Part shown: one piece after another, positions 1 through 10,075 of the stretch
How the letters are laid out: each line of letters opens with the position of its first letter
Numbering within the stretch: the stretch's first letter is position 1
Source of the DNA: an uncultured Desulfovibrio sp.
GTDB taxonomy: Bacteria > Desulfobacterota > Desulfovibrionia > Desulfovibrionales > Desulfovibrionaceae
Direction: 5' to 3'
DNA length: 64,000 nt
NCBI GenBank assembly: GCA_934546745.1
Contig: CAKTDV010000015.1
Coordinates: 7,740-71,739, forward strand
Notes under the pieces: generated by a model
Seen by the model: the letters and a program-made list of their open reading frames with translations, nothing else
What the model was told of the DNA's origin: nothing
The model's database searches: none
Position numbers and translations under genes: made by a program

Positions 1-144
1 CGCCGTCAGATTGGCCTGCGGGTCGATATCCGCACAAACGACCCGTTTGCCCTGCTCTGCAAACATCCACGCCAGATGATAGACAAGCGAGGTCTTGCCG
101 ACGCCGCCCTTGTTGTTGAAAAAGGTCAAGACAGGACAACTCAT
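1..144 (-). CDS. ParA-family ATPase, N-terminal 48 codons only
   Basis: The gene starts at 144 on the minus strand and runs off the left edge. The 48 visible residues carry the deviant Walker A motif of ParA/MinD/Soj ATPases (NNKGGVGKTS, residues 10-19) and the following VVCADIDPQANL segment that marks the ParA subgroup. Such ATPases bind DNA as ATP dimers and usually partition plasmids, chromosomes or protein complexes. The ATG overlaps the stop codon of the upstream AlbA-domain gene (ATGA), so the two are translationally coupled and ParA belongs to the defence operon rather than to a stand-alone parAB locus, as far as can be seen. Whether a ParB follows is unknown. Confidence 0.85.
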   Translation of the reverse strand, partial: MSCPVLTFFNNKGGVGKTSLVYHLAWMFAEQGKRVVCADIDPQANLTA

Positions 145-1352
145 GCGTGTTTCCTCAGGATGCACAGAACGTTATGGGGATCGACCTGAAACTCCGGGGG
201 CGGATTGCCGTTCTGCTTCATGACCTTGCGGGCCGTGGCGATGCCCCGTCCGAAAGACTGGACAAAGCCAAGCGTTTTCAGCACCGAGGCCAGATTGGGA
301 TTACGGTAGTCCGTAATGCCGGGATTGCCGAAATTCTCACAGGTGACGCTGCCGTACGGCCCGCCGGGGCTGGTGATCTCGATACGGTCATTGAACCAGT
401 AGACACGTACCGGCGTATTCGTCCCCTCATACGTGCGGTGCAGTACGGCATTGTAGGCTATCTGCTCAATGGCCGCCGCGGGATACAGAGAGGTCATCCT
501 GTGGGTCGGGCCGGAAAGAATATCCACGGCCGTCCGGTTGTGCGCCTTGATCTTTTCTTGCAGGGTGCGCAGCTGGGCCGCAAGATTGCCGCCAATGCGT
601 TCTTCGTCAGTAACGTCGTCGGAAAGCTCCGTACCGTCTATGCGCAGGAACTGGATAAACGCTCCTGGCAGGAAATCCTGCGGCGAAGTCCCCAGCGTCA
701 ACAGGCCCAGCACCGTGGGCGTCGGATCATCAGGCGAGGCGATCATCTTGCAGGAGGCAAGACGCTCCTCACAGCTGCGCCCGTTCTCCTCCAGCACATC
801 AGGGGCATAGGCCGCCGGCAGATATTCATTCTCAAAGACAAGACGCGACAGGTCCCCCAGCTTCGCGGAAGGTACCGGATACATATCGAACGACAAATTT
901 CTGTGACGCCGCCGCTCGTTCAGAATGCGCTCCTCCTGGGCGGACGCAAGAGCCCGACGCGGCCCGGTGCGTATCCAGATACGGCCATCATACCGCACGG
1001 GCGGCATATCCGACGGCAGTACCGTCACCACAGCCATATCCGCGCCCTTGAGATGCCGCCTGTCCACAGACATGACAGGCAGCGGCAGGATGTTGCCGTC
1101 CGATCGCATATCCGCGAGAGCACGCAGCAGCTCGTCCGTTATGTCCAGACCGGAGGGCGTGCCGTCATCCTTTGCGCCGATAAAAAGCACGCCCGGCTTG
1201 TCATGATTCAGAAAGTTGTTGGCAAAGGCGCATACGGCCTGCCGTGCCTTTTTGGGCACATCGCCCCTGAAACTCTCCTTGCGTTCCACGCGGTCCGATT
1301 CCAGATCGTCCAGCAAGGCCTCAAGTTCCGTGTCGGTGTAACGTATCCTCAT
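141..1352 (-). CDS. AlbA_2/Schlafen-type ATP-binding protein (RecG-like C terminus)
   Basis: About 403 residues. The first third contains the AlbA_2 pattern (ESDRVERKESF, then ARQAVCAFANNF and GVLFIGAKDDGTPSGL) seen in divergent-AAA/Schlafen-like regulators and defence proteins. The C-terminal third (AYNAVLHRTYEG, DRIEITSPGGPYG, NPNLASVLKTLGFVQSFGRGI) matches the GHKL-like part of so-called RecG-like ATP-binding proteins. The start at 1352 is chosen because AAGGAAAA precedes it; upstream in-frame starts are TTG or lack a ribosome site. It lies 46 bases after the methylase stop and overlaps the ParA start, so it is part of the same operon. Its exact role is unknown; nucleic-acid binding or control of the operon is inference. 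Confidence 0.75.
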   Translation of the reverse strand: MRIRYTDTELEALLDDLESDRVERKESFRGDVPKKARQAVCAFANNFLNHDKPGVLFIGAKDDGTPSGLDITDELLRALADMRSDGNILPLPVMSVDRRHLKGADMAVVTVLPSDMPPVRYDGRIWIRTGPRRALASAQEERILNERRRHRNLSFDMYPVPSAKLGDLSRLVFENEYLPAAYAPDVLEENGRSCEERLASCKMIASPDDPTPTVLGLLTLGTSPQDFLPGAFIQFLRIDGTELSDDVTDEERIGGNLAAQLRTLQEKIKAHNRTAVDILSGPTHRMTSLYPAAAIEQIAYNAVLHRTYEGTNTPVRVYWFNDRIEITSPGGPYGSVTCENFGNPGITDYRNPNLASVLKTLGFVQSFGRGIATARKVMKQNGNPPPEFQVDPHNVLCILRKHA

Positions 1353-1398
1353 ACTTTTCCTTATACGCGGCATCAGAACGGTCCGCAACTCCCCCCGT

Positions 1399-4300
1399 TC
1401 ACCACAGCGCCCCCTGCTCCATGCTGCCCTTTTTGCGGCGCGTGCCCGTTTTACGGGGCGTCGCCTCCGCGGCGGCGTTTTGCTCCGCTTCGTAGCGCTC
1501 CCGGTTCAGGGCCGACAGGCGGCGCAATATCTCCAGTCGCGTCGTTTCGGCTATGGTGTGGCGCGTGCGGTCGTTCTCCGGCAGGTACGCCACCTGACGG
1601 AAAGCATGGTCCATGTCCAGATCGTCCCAGCCGTAGGCCGCGGCGGCCAGCCTGTCCAGCTCCGCATGGGCGGCGCGCAGGGCCTCCACGTCCGGCAGGC
1701 GGCTCTCCGCATCATGCAGGGCATTGTACAGTTTGGTCAGGCCGATGTCCTCCCGCCGCATAACGGCGGCGCGCAGGGCGTGCAGCCGCTCCGCACAGTC
1801 CCGCAGGCCGTCCAGCCTGTCCGCCGCCGGGCGCGGGAAGGTGTCAAAGGCGCTGGACGGCGTATAGCGCAGGCGCGTTTCCAAGGTGGAACTCATCTTG
1901 CGCGTCCATGCCTGATGCAATGAGGACTGCAACAGGCCGAACACGGCCGCATCTTCAGAGGCGAAAACACATGTGGCTTCCGACATGATATACCTATTGG
2001 GCACAAAAGAAAAAGTCCCATGCTTTGAAACACGCGCTATGACCAGCACACGTTGCAGGGGCGGAAAGGCTTTCCAGCCCTTGGGATGCCTGGCAAAGAC
2101 ATCGCCGCGACCAAGGGCGTGGTAAAGCGCTTTTGCATCTCGTCCGTACCGCCACCAGAACTTTTTTCTGCCTTCCGCTGTGGGATTTCCTCCAAGCCGC
2201 TGGCGAACCGGGAGGACATCCCGATAAATTTGCTGGAAGGGTTGCCCATATTGCCGCGCCGTTTCCTCGTACCAGTCCCAAAAATTGATGACCCAGCGGG
2301 ACGGAGCCTGCTCCGGGCTGGAAGTCAGATCCTCGCCGTTGAGATAGGGAAAGAGGACAGCGGCATTGCGGGCGTCTTCGGCGATCCATCGTCGGGCCTG
2401 TTCTTCATCGGCAAGAAAACCATCCCCAAGCACAATGGAACCTTGAAACGCAATCCCCGCATTTTCCGTAAGGGGTCGCGCCTCCCAGTCCTCTTCCCCG
2501 GCCTTGAGAAAGGAGGAAACGGCCTCCACCGGGTGCCCGTCCAGCAGGACGGGGCCGTCATAGGGACGCGCGCCGGGGGTGCGGATGACGACCTGACTGG
2601 TGCAGACCGTGGCATTGCCTTCCCACGGCATATCCGGCCAGGCCGCGCGGATGCGGCAGCCCGCCTGCTCCAGCGCCAGCAGCCCGGCCTCGCGGGTGTC
2701 GCCCTGGGCAAGGGTATTGGTGGCGATGAGGCCGAAGTCGCCGCCGGCCCGCGTCAATTGCGCGGCGCGGCGGAAGAAATAGGCGACGAGATCGGCCTGC
2801 CCGCGTTGGCCGCCGGCCAGCACCTCCACCAGATATTCCCGGTAGGCATTGCCCAGCGCCTCCCTCATGCGCTGGCTGCCCAGAAAGGGCGGATTACCCA
2901 CCAGGGCGTCGAAGCCGGGATCTTCCCGCTCAAAGACTTCGGGGAATTCCAGCGCCCAGTGCAGGGGCCGGGTGAGTCCGGGATTGGCGTCGGCGGCCTT
3001 TTCCGTCGTGGCCGTGCCGCCGCCCCGCAGGAGCGCCCGCCGTTCCTCCTCCAGCCAGCGGGCAAGGGCATCGGCACCATGGCAAAAGGCAGGATGCAGC
3101 AGCTTGTCCACCAGCTGATAGCGCGCGTCCTCCTCCAGCTTGCCCCGCACCCGCAAGGCGGCCAGGATCAGGGCATCGGCCCGCAGGCGCAGCCGGGCCA
3201 CGTGCGCCTCGGCCTCGGCCAGACAGGCGGCCTTGCGTTCCACATTGAGCGGCGTATCCGAGGGCAGGCGTTCCAGCGCGTCGCGGGCCTCGCGCGCGGC
3301 GCGCACGGCCTTCCGCATGTCCGTGGAGCCGAAGACGAGGCTCCCCTTTTCCGGCGTGAGGGAAAAATCCTCCAACTGTTGTGCGTTCACGATGCCGAGC
3401 AGGGCATCCCCGCAGCGCAGGGCGTGATCCAGAAAGGTAAAGGGACGCTCCTTTTGCAGGGTGATCAGCCAGAGGGAGAGCTTGGCCATTTCCACGGCAA
3501 GGGGGTTGTTGTCCACGCCGTAGAGGCAGCGGTCCGCCACCATGCGCCGGGCCAGCGCCGCGCGTTCCTCGGCGTCCTCAGGCAGGGGGCTTGCGGGCGG
3601 CGTGTGGTTCCAGGCTTCCAGCAGGCGTTCCGCCAGATAGCGGCAGGCCTGCACCAGAAAGGCCCCGGAGCCCATGCTCATGTCGCAGACTTTCAGGGAG
3701 AGCAGCGCATCGGGCGAGCGCAGCCGCCACTGCGCGCGCGGCAGCCCTTCCGCCGGGCCGTCGTAGACGTGCGGTTCCAGCGTGGCGGCCACGATCAGCT
3801 CCGTGAGAGGGCGCGGCGTATAATGCGTCCCGGTATCCCTGCGCTGGCTGCCGGCCGTCACATACAGGCCCCCGGCGGGGATGACCACGGGCATGTCGAA
3901 GCTGTCCCGGCGCAGCAGACCGACAAAGGGCAGTATGCGTGCGGTCAGGGCGGCGTCGCCGTCGCAGGCCAGATGCAGGCGGGCGCGCTGCCGTTCGGCC
4001 TCGGCCTGCGTCTCGGCCTCCGCCAGCAGGCTGCCCTGCCTCCCGCCGCGGCCGCGTGGGGCATCCCCGCGCAAACGTTTTTGCAGTGCGCCTTTCTGGC
4101 TGTGCGTCAGGTCGGCCAGACGCCGCAGCAGGGCGTCCTCCCCCTGCCGCATGAGCGTTTCGGCTTCCGTCAGCGAAAGGAACGGCTCTCCCTGCTGCCC
4201 GGCCGCCAGACCCAGCAGCTCATCGTCCGCCCGCGCGGCCGTGCGGTCCAGCAGGCCTTCGTACACGTGCCCGATCTGTTCCACGCCCAGCGCGCGAAAG

Positions 4301-5609
4301 GACAGGCGCACGGCTTCATCCCGCCCCGTCGTGCGGCGGTCCCGCAGGAATTGCAGGGACTCCAGCATGTGCAGGATCACGCGATTATCCACGGGCAGGG
4401 GCCGGGCGGGCGCGTCCCGCCAGTAACTGCCGTGCGGGCGGCCTTCCAGAAAGGGGTAGACATCGGGATCAAAGAGCGATCCGCCATAGGCGGGCAGGAG
4501 CAGCGCCTCATGCCGAATGCCGCCGAACACGGCCCGAAACAGGGAGAGCAGACGCACCCAGGCGTCGTGCCGGTAGCTGAGGACCTCCTCCCCGTGCCTG
4601 TCGGCCTGTTCCCGCAGGCTTTCGCACAGCGTCGAGACGGCATAGGCTTCATCATAGACGGGGTCGCCCAGCCGCAGCAGCCCCCTCTCCTCGGCGGAAA
4701 GCAGGAAGACCAGCCGCATCATGACGGTCAGTGCGGCCTCATAGAGCAGCCGGGGCGAGAGCCCCTGCAGCATGGGCGTATCCATCCGCCTGTCCAGCCG
4801 GTCCACCGCCCGCAGGAATTCGGTTATGGCGCCGCGTACCTGCAGGCCCAGCTTTTCGGTGACGTCCTGCTGCGCATTGGCGCTCTGCTCCATGAGGCGC
4901 GGCAGGGTGAATCCTCCGCCAGCGAAAAGAAGCGCCGCATATGCAGCAGGGTCACGAAGGAACGCAGGGTTATGCGCTCCTCCAGCCAGAATCGGGCATA
5001 CCAGGAAACGAGGGACGATGTCCTGTTCTGGCGGGCATAGACCAGCATGAACTGTTCGCCGTCGCTCACAAGCCCCAGCGGCACGCCGGAAGCCCGGCAC
5101 AGTTCCGTCATGCGGCGGGCCGGGCTCCAGGAACAGGCCTGTTCCGGCTGTGGCGCTTCCAGCGGCCGGCCTGGAGCGATGCCGATCAGCATGACCGGCC
5201 GCCGCGTCTCTTCCGGAGCGGATGCGGTCGGGGCGTCCAGCTCCAGCACATCGTCCGGCGCACCCGTCGCCGGGGGCAGCAACAGCCAGTCCGGGCGCAG
5301 CTCCACCCCCATTTCCGGCAGGCTCAGGCAGGGGGCATGGGGATGCTCTTCCGCCTCCACCAGCACTCCGGCATCATATTCCAGCAGCTCGGACAGGACG
5401 AAGCTCACGAATTCCCGGCAGGCCGCGGGACTGCGGCGATCCGCATCCCGCGCGGCGAGCGCGGCCCGCAACCGCCCCGCCGCCGTTGCCTCCAGCGGAT
5501 CCAGCCCGTCCGGCAGGCGCTCCAGCAGCACCGGCAATGTCAGAAAGGGACCGGAAACATCCAGCAGCGACAACCATTCCAGATGCTCGTTCAGAGATGA
5601 CACGGCCAT
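1399..5609 (-). pseudogene. drmMI: DrmMI-like (class 1 DISARM) Eco57I-type adenine-N6 DNA methylase, frameshifted
   Basis: The protein is split over two frames. Residues from the start at 5609 (after an AAGGAT ribosome site) to about 4910 give the N-terminal part ending ...HMRRFFSLAEDS. The C-terminal part, in another frame from about 4911 to 1399, resumes with TLPRLMEQSANAQQDVTEKL. The two sections join smoothly if one base is restored near 4908-4912, for about 1400 residues in total, the size of large defence methylases. The C-terminal part holds methylase motif I (CDMSMGSGAFLVQ), the catalytic NPPF motif (FDALVGNPPFLGS) and a target-recognition region. Such enzymes mark self DNA. The neighbouring DrmD helicase supports DISARM. 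A real one-base deletion or a base-calling error are both possible. No long homopolymer that would suggest phase variation lies at the junction. Confidence 0.75.
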
Positions 5610-5869
5610 ATACGCAGATCCTTGTTGTTCTCCTCGTCCACTACGGACGTTCTCACGCCATCCGCGGCGCATGGCCCCTTGCCCCAGTCGCCCCACGGCC
5701 GCCGCATCGCGTTCCATCTTCTTCAAAGCTGAAATGCTGCAACATGCATTTTGCAAATAACTTCAACAAACAAGTCAAATGAGCTGTACCCGCTCCGCTC
5801 GTCTTTGGGGACGGGGTCGCCTCGTGTCCCTGTCTCTTCCCCTTGGTAAAAGCGCGCTGCTGAAACGCT
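5610..5869. other. Gap between drmD and the methylase gene
   Basis: About 260 bases with no convincing gene. The methylase reading frame extends upstream into it, but the good ribosome site lies at 5609, so the extension is probably untranslated. It is AT-richer near 5740-5780 than its surroundings and could hold a second promoter for the methylase. No clear -35/-10 pair was identified. Confidence 0.4.
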
Positions 5870-8800
5870 CTACATACCGGCCCGCGCGAGGGAGGCGGGG
5901 ACGAACCAGAGGACGGCCAGCGGGAACAGGGTTTGCCGGGGATCTTCGTAACGTGCCCGCAGGTGACGGCTTTCCTCAGCCTTTTCGCCGGGGATGCGGC
6001 GCAGGCGCTCTTTCAGCACCGCGACATCGGCCTGGAAGGCTTCACGCTCTTCATCATCGAACAGCGAAAGCTGCCGCGGCGTCTGCATGACCTCAAGCTG
6101 GGCGCGGATGGCGGCAGCCAGTTCGTCCATGATGGCCTCGAACCAGGCGACTTCTTCATTTGCCCGGCGTTCCATGCGGCTGGACAGCGTTTTCAGCCGC
6201 TCATCGCAGCGGACTTGCAGCGCCTGATAGAGCGCGGGGGCCGTGCGCGGCCACAGGTTGTCGCGCAGGCGATCCTCCAGTTCCTCACGGCGCGGCATGG
6301 GGGGCTGGCGCATGGCGTTGTTCCAGAAGGTTTCCAGCTCCTGAACGCCCATGCGGGAAAAGCGCCCGTTGCGGATGCGCCCGCCGGCCATGACCATTTC
6401 CTCGAAAATGCGCTGACTGGTGCCGCCGACGACGATGATGCGGCCGAGAGCCACCACGACGGGGGCCGTCAGAAAGGATGAGGGCACGATATGGCAGGCC
6501 ACGCGATGCAGGCGGCAGTCCCGGGGGGATGTCCAGAGCTGCGCTCGCAGCAGGCGGAGGCTCATGCGCACGAGCTGGTGGTTGAGGTGGGCCAGCACCA
6601 CATCATCCCTGCCGGCGGCCTCGTCACCACTGAAGACGATGGGGCGCGGCGTGCCGGTGTAGGGATGGGCATTGCCTTCCAGGCAGCGTGCCCACGCGCC
6701 GCTGAAGGGCGGCAGCCGGAAGGCGTGGCCGTCGGGGATGCCCTCGACCCGCACAGGCTCCAGCGGCGGCTGCTGGGCCAGGCGCAGGGCCACGTCCACG
6801 GTATGGCGCACATGGGCGGGCGTCAGCAGGAGAGCTTGCCGCGTATGTTCCATTTTGGCATGGACATCTTCCAGGATGCGGCGCAGGTCGCGGTCCAGCT
6901 GCAGGCAGCGGCGGGCGGCCCGCGCTTCGGCCTCGGCACGGCTCGTATCCAGAGAGCGGGAAACGCCGCCATCGGCAAGCATGGCCTTTTCCACCTGTTC
7001 GGCAATGACGGGGCCGACTTTGCCGAGGTCCTGCCGGATGTTCTCGACCTTGTGAACCACACGATGGAGGAATTCGAGGTCATCGCGCAGCACGTCGCCT
7101 TCCGCCGCCGAAGCATCAAAATTGGCGGGGACAAAGTGGAAGATGTCCACTGTCGGAGCCTGCTGCCCGTGGCGGTCAACGCGGCCGTTGCGCTGCTCCA
7201 GGCGGCTGGGGTTCCACGGGATCTCATAATGCAGCAGGCGCGAGCAGTGGTTTTGCAGGTTGATGCCTTCCGAAGCGGCGTCCGTCCCCAGCAGGATACG
7301 CACGGGCGAGTCGGACGGCGAGGCCTGAAAGGCGGCCTTGGCCCTTTCCCGATCCTGCGGCGAAACGAGGCCGTTCAGGCAGATCAGCCGCTCGCCGCCG
7401 AGTCCTGCCCGTGTCATCAGCTCGGCAAGATAATCCTGCGTATCAAGATACTCGGTAAAGATGACGACGCGCGTATCCGTCCAGACGCCGTCGGGACAGA
7501 GCGTTTCCCGCAGCCAGTCAAGCAGCCGTGCGGCCTTGGCGTCCTTTTGTCTGGCGGGGCCTTCGGCCCAGCGCCGCAGGGCGCGCAGCAGCTTTTCTTC
7601 TTCGGTATCCGGGGACGGCAGACACGCGCCGGACAGCGTCAGGGCATCTTCCACGGCCTCTTCCGCCTCCGCATCCGTCAGCTCTTCAAGATCAGGCAGA
7701 AAGAACTGGCCGACCGGCGCCGGCCGGGCATGGAGCTTTCGGCTTTCCGCATGGCGCGCCAGCGTTTTCGCAAACGCCTGTGGTGACGAGAACAGACGCT
7801 TTTTCAGCAGCTTGAGCACAAATTGCAGCGCAGTCAGGGACGCTTTGCCCTTGCTGCCAAGGTGACTCATGCAAAGTCGGGCGTAGCGCCGCAGCAGGAT
7901 ATGGCCCTCACGTTCTTCAGGGCTGTAGTCCACTTCCAGCGAGTGGATCTCCCGCCGGGGGAACCGCGGTGTGCCGTCAAAGTCGACGATCTCGCTTTTC
8001 ATGCGCCGGATCAGCACCTGGCCGAGGGCTTCGGGAGAAGGCCGCACGCCGCGCATGAAGCGCTGATCATCCAGGATCTCCAGCAGTGCGGAGAAGCTTT
8101 CCCGATAGCCATTGTGCGGGGTCGCCGTCAGGAAGATGCGGTGCTCGAAGTGACGCGCCATGCGTCGGATGATGCGCGTCCGCTGCGAGGGTTTGGCATA
8201 ATGCAGGGAGCCGGCGGGCGCGATGTTATGCGCTTCGTCCACGATCAGCAGATCGTAACGGCGCGGCCAGCTGCTTTCGCCGTCCGGCGGCAGCGTTTCG
8301 CAAAAGCGCTGAAAGACGCGATCCTGCTTGAGATAGTCGATGGAGGTGATCAGGCGGGGGAAGTGCGTCCAGGGATTGACATGGATGCCCCGCTGCCGTC
8401 GCAGACGGGAAACGGCCTCACTGTTGATGATGCGGAACTCAAGGCCGAACTTGTCGCGCATCTCGTCCCGCCACTGGTATTGCAGGGCGGCGGGGCAGAC
8501 GATCAGGACGGATGCGACGCGATTGCGCAACATGAGTTCCTGCATGGTCAGCCCGGCTTCGATGGTCTTGCCGAGGCCGACGTCGTCAGCCAGCAGCAGG
8601 TTGACGCGCGGCATGGTCAGGGCGCGGGCCACGGGTTCCAGCTGGTAGTCCTCCGGCTCCACGCCGCTGCGGAACGGCGCCTGCATGGAGGTGTGGTCCA
8701 TCTGCGAAACGATGCCCCAGCGCACGGCGTGGAGAAAGGCCTCCAGATCGCGCGAATCGTCGCAGTGCCGCATGGCGGGCAGGGACGAGGCTTCCCGCGC

Positions 8801-8992
8801 TTCCACGCCGGGCTCAAGCTCCCAGATGACGTTCAGGCGTTCGTCGAGAGCGTCCTCATCAAGACAGGACAGGCTGACGAAGTGCTGCCCTGTCCGGGAG
8901 CTTTCCGGCAGGGCCTGCAAGACGCATTCTTCCACAAGATAGGGCCTGCCGCGCACGATCACGGTCTGGCCGACTTCCGGCGCTGTCGTCAT
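5870..8992 (-). CDS. drmD: DrmD-like SNF2-family helicase (class 1 DISARM)
   Basis: A 1040-residue superfamily 2 helicase/translocase of the kind that heads class 1 DISARM phage-defence operons. Visible motifs are a short N-terminal SH3-like stretch (VGQTVIVRGRPYLVEE), the Q-like DYQLEPVARAL, Walker A DDVGLGKT at 136-143, DEAH at 252-255, TATPHNG near 290 (motif III), and the C-terminal helicase half with VVIFTEYLDTQ, LLGTDAASEGINLQNHCSRL and RNGRVDRHGQQ (motifs IV-VI). The C-terminal DrmD-specific region follows. ATG at 8992 has AAGGAT upstream and is the first gene of the minus-strand run. Proposed role: ATP-driven translocation on foreign DNA. The gene appears intact although its partner methylase is frameshifted. 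Confidence 0.85.
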   Translation of the reverse strand: MTTAPEVGQTVIVRGRPYLVEECVLQALPESSRTGQHFVSLSCLDEDALDERLNVIWELEPGVEAREASSLPAMRHCDDSRDLEAFLHAVRWGIVSQMDHTSMQAPFRSGVEPEDYQLEPVARALTMPRVNLLLADDVGLGKTIEAGLTMQELMLRNRVASVLIVCPAALQYQWRDEMRDKFGLEFRIINSEAVSRLRRQRGIHVNPWTHFPRLITSIDYLKQDRVFQRFCETLPPDGESSWPRRYDLLIVDEAHNIAPAGSLHYAKPSQRTRIIRRMARHFEHRIFLTATPHNGYRESFSALLEILDDQRFMRGVRPSPEALGQVLIRRMKSEIVDFDGTPRFPRREIHSLEVDYSPEEREGHILLRRYARLCMSHLGSKGKASLTALQFVLKLLKKRLFSSPQAFAKTLARHAESRKLHARPAPVGQFFLPDLEELTDAEAEEAVEDALTLSGACLPSPDTEEEKLLRALRRWAEGPARQKDAKAARLLDWLRETLCPDGVWTDTRVVIFTEYLDTQDYLAELMTRAGLGGERLICLNGLVSPQDRERAKAAFQASPSDSPVRILLGTDAASEGINLQNHCSRLLHYEIPWNPSRLEQRNGRVDRHGQQAPTVDIFHFVPANFDASAAEGDVLRDDLEFLHRVVHKVENIRQDLGKVGPVIAEQVEKAMLADGGVSRSLDTSRAEAEARAARRCLQLDRDLRRILEDVHAKMEHTRQALLLTPAHVRHTVDVALRLAQQPPLEPVRVEGIPDGHAFRLPPFSGAWARCLEGNAHPYTGTPRPIVFSGDEAAGRDDVVLAHLNHQLVRMSLRLLRAQLWTSPRDCRLHRVACHIVPSSFLTAPVVVALGRIIVVGGTSQRIFEEMVMAGGRIRNGRFSRMGVQELETFWNNAMRQPPMPRREELEDRLRDNLWPRTAPALYQALQVRCDERLKTLSSRMERRANEEVAWFEAIMDELAAAIRAQLEVMQTPRQLSLFDDEEREAFQADVAVLKERLRRIPGEKAEESRHLRARYEDPRQTLFPLAVLWFVPASLARAGM

Positions 8993-9314
8993 GATCTATC
9001 CTTTGCTTCTGGGGGCGGTATCTGAAAAAACAGCCGCATCCAAGCATAGCACAAAAGATCGCGTCTTGCCAGCAGGATCAGGAGCGCACCGGAGAAAGCC
9101 TGACTGACGGCAGGGGCGGCAGATTATCCTGCATCAAAGCGGATCATATCTTGCACATCGACGACCGTAAAAGGCGTCATGCCGCATTCCATGCACCGGC
9201 ATCACGCCGCTCAACAGCCCCCCGAACCATGAAGGCCGTTCCTCGGAACGGCCTCCCCGGATCGTCAGTCAGCGCTCGCGCATACGGTATCGCGGGCGGG
9301 GGGCTACTTGCCGT
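8993..9314. other. Intergenic region upstream of the defence operon
   Basis: About 320 bases without a convincing gene. The minus-strand side nearest drmD has a plausible -10 hexamer (TATGCT, complement near 9046-9051) with a weak CTGGCA -35 at 18-base spacing, which could drive the operon. The far side has the hairpin at 9233-9254, which could terminate the relaxase remnant transcript coming from the right. The segment marks the border between the defence operon and the decayed mobile element. Confidence 0.4.
9233..9254 (-). terminator. Short hairpin downstream of the relaxase remnant
   Basis: Perfect 10-base arms (AGGCCGTTCC / GGAACGGCCT) separated by two bases. It lies about 60 bases past the relaxase remnant on the minus strand. 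There is no strong T tract, so terminator function is only likely. Confidence 0.4.
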
Positions 9315-9743
9315 TCAGAGCAGATCACGAAACACATCGAAATCCTTTTGCCAGCCGGGCGGGCAGGGATTGAAGGCCCGGCCGCTGGAAAGCTCCACGC
9401 GCGGAATCACAAAATGCAATTCATGATGCCCGGCGTGGCTGTGCCGAACCCAGAGAATTGCCCGCTGATCTTACTCCAGCCCGGCAAAGGCGACAGCCTC
9501 GAAATCATCCATGACGCGCCGCTCCTGTTCCGGCGTCACCGTGTCGTCGGGATGCCAGGAAAGAACCCCGGCCGTAAAACGCCATGTCGTGTTCAGCGAA
9601 TCAATCAGCGCCCGCGTCTGCTCCACGTCGCCGCGCAGGACTTCCGGCGGATGCATGTCCCGGCCCGGATAATCCTGCCGTACCAGATAGCGCGTGGGCG
9701 CACTACCGTTTCCCCGTCCATGCGGAAACACCTTCATATACAT
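9315..9743 (-). pseudogene. Mobilisation relaxase remnant (MobA type) with in-frame TAA
   Basis: The frame starts at 9743 with MYMKVFPHGRGNG and the relaxase N-terminal pattern (APTRYLVRQDYPGRD..., TWRFTAGVLSWHPDD). It stops at a TAA (9471-9473) directly after FAGLE. Reading on in the same frame gives 51 more residues that clearly continue the family: DQRAILWVRHSHAGHHELHF, then VIPRVELSSGRAFNPC. These include the histidine-rich metal-binding motif (GHHELHF). A TGA at 9315-9317 ends the frame, so the rest of the usual several-hundred-residue relaxase is missing. The nonsense codon plus C-terminal truncation make this a dead gene. It overlaps the end of the MobC gene, the usual arrangement in small mobilisable plasmids and elements. 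Confidence 0.8.
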
Positions 9744-10075
9744 GACGGCTCTCCGGGAGGGGGCGGGCCTGTGTCTTTCGCAAGCAACGCCCGTTCAAGG
9801 CTGACCAGTGCCGTCAGAATCTCCACGGCTTCGGCACGGCTTTTCCAGGTGTTGGCCCAGCGGGCAAGCTGGTTAAGATTGGCCCCGATACGCGCAAGCT
9901 GCCGGATACGCTCTTTCTCCAGCGGTGTTTGCCGCAGACGATAGTCCAACGCCCGTTGGCGCAGAAAATCCGTAACGGTCTGTCCCTGCACAGTAGCCTT
10001 GGCAGTAATGGCTTCTTTCTCCTCCGGTGTGACGCGCAGCTTGAGCCATACACTGCGCCTTGCTGCTGTGCTCAT
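9734..10075 (-). CDS. MobC-like relaxosome accessory protein
   Basis: 113 residues. The N-terminal half (RRSVWLKLRVTPEEKEAI, then VQGQTVTDFLRQRAL) is a ribbon-helix-helix DNA-binding pattern. The second half has RQLARIGANLNQLARWANT, the typical MobC signature. These proteins bind the transfer origin and help relaxase open it. ATG at 10075 has an excellent AGGAAAGGAC ribosome site; a longer upstream frame is not supported. Its TGA overlaps the relaxase start by ten bases. The gene is intact although its relaxase partner is not, so it is probably a relic without a current function in transfer, unless it represses its own promoter. Confidence 0.8.
   Translation of the reverse strand: MSTAARRSVWLKLRVTPEEKEAITAKATVQGQTVTDFLRQRALDYRLRQTPLEKERIRQLARIGANLNQLARWANTWKSRAEAVEILTALVSLERALLAKDTGPPPPGEPSCI

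Noticed and set aside
147..1763. Long open frames on the opposite strand of the defence genes (for example 147-1763 and 2053-5040, plus strand)
   Set aside because: They are antisense shadows of high-GC genes; their translations are rich in Arg, Gly, Pro and His with no domain, and the minus-strand frames hold clear motifs.
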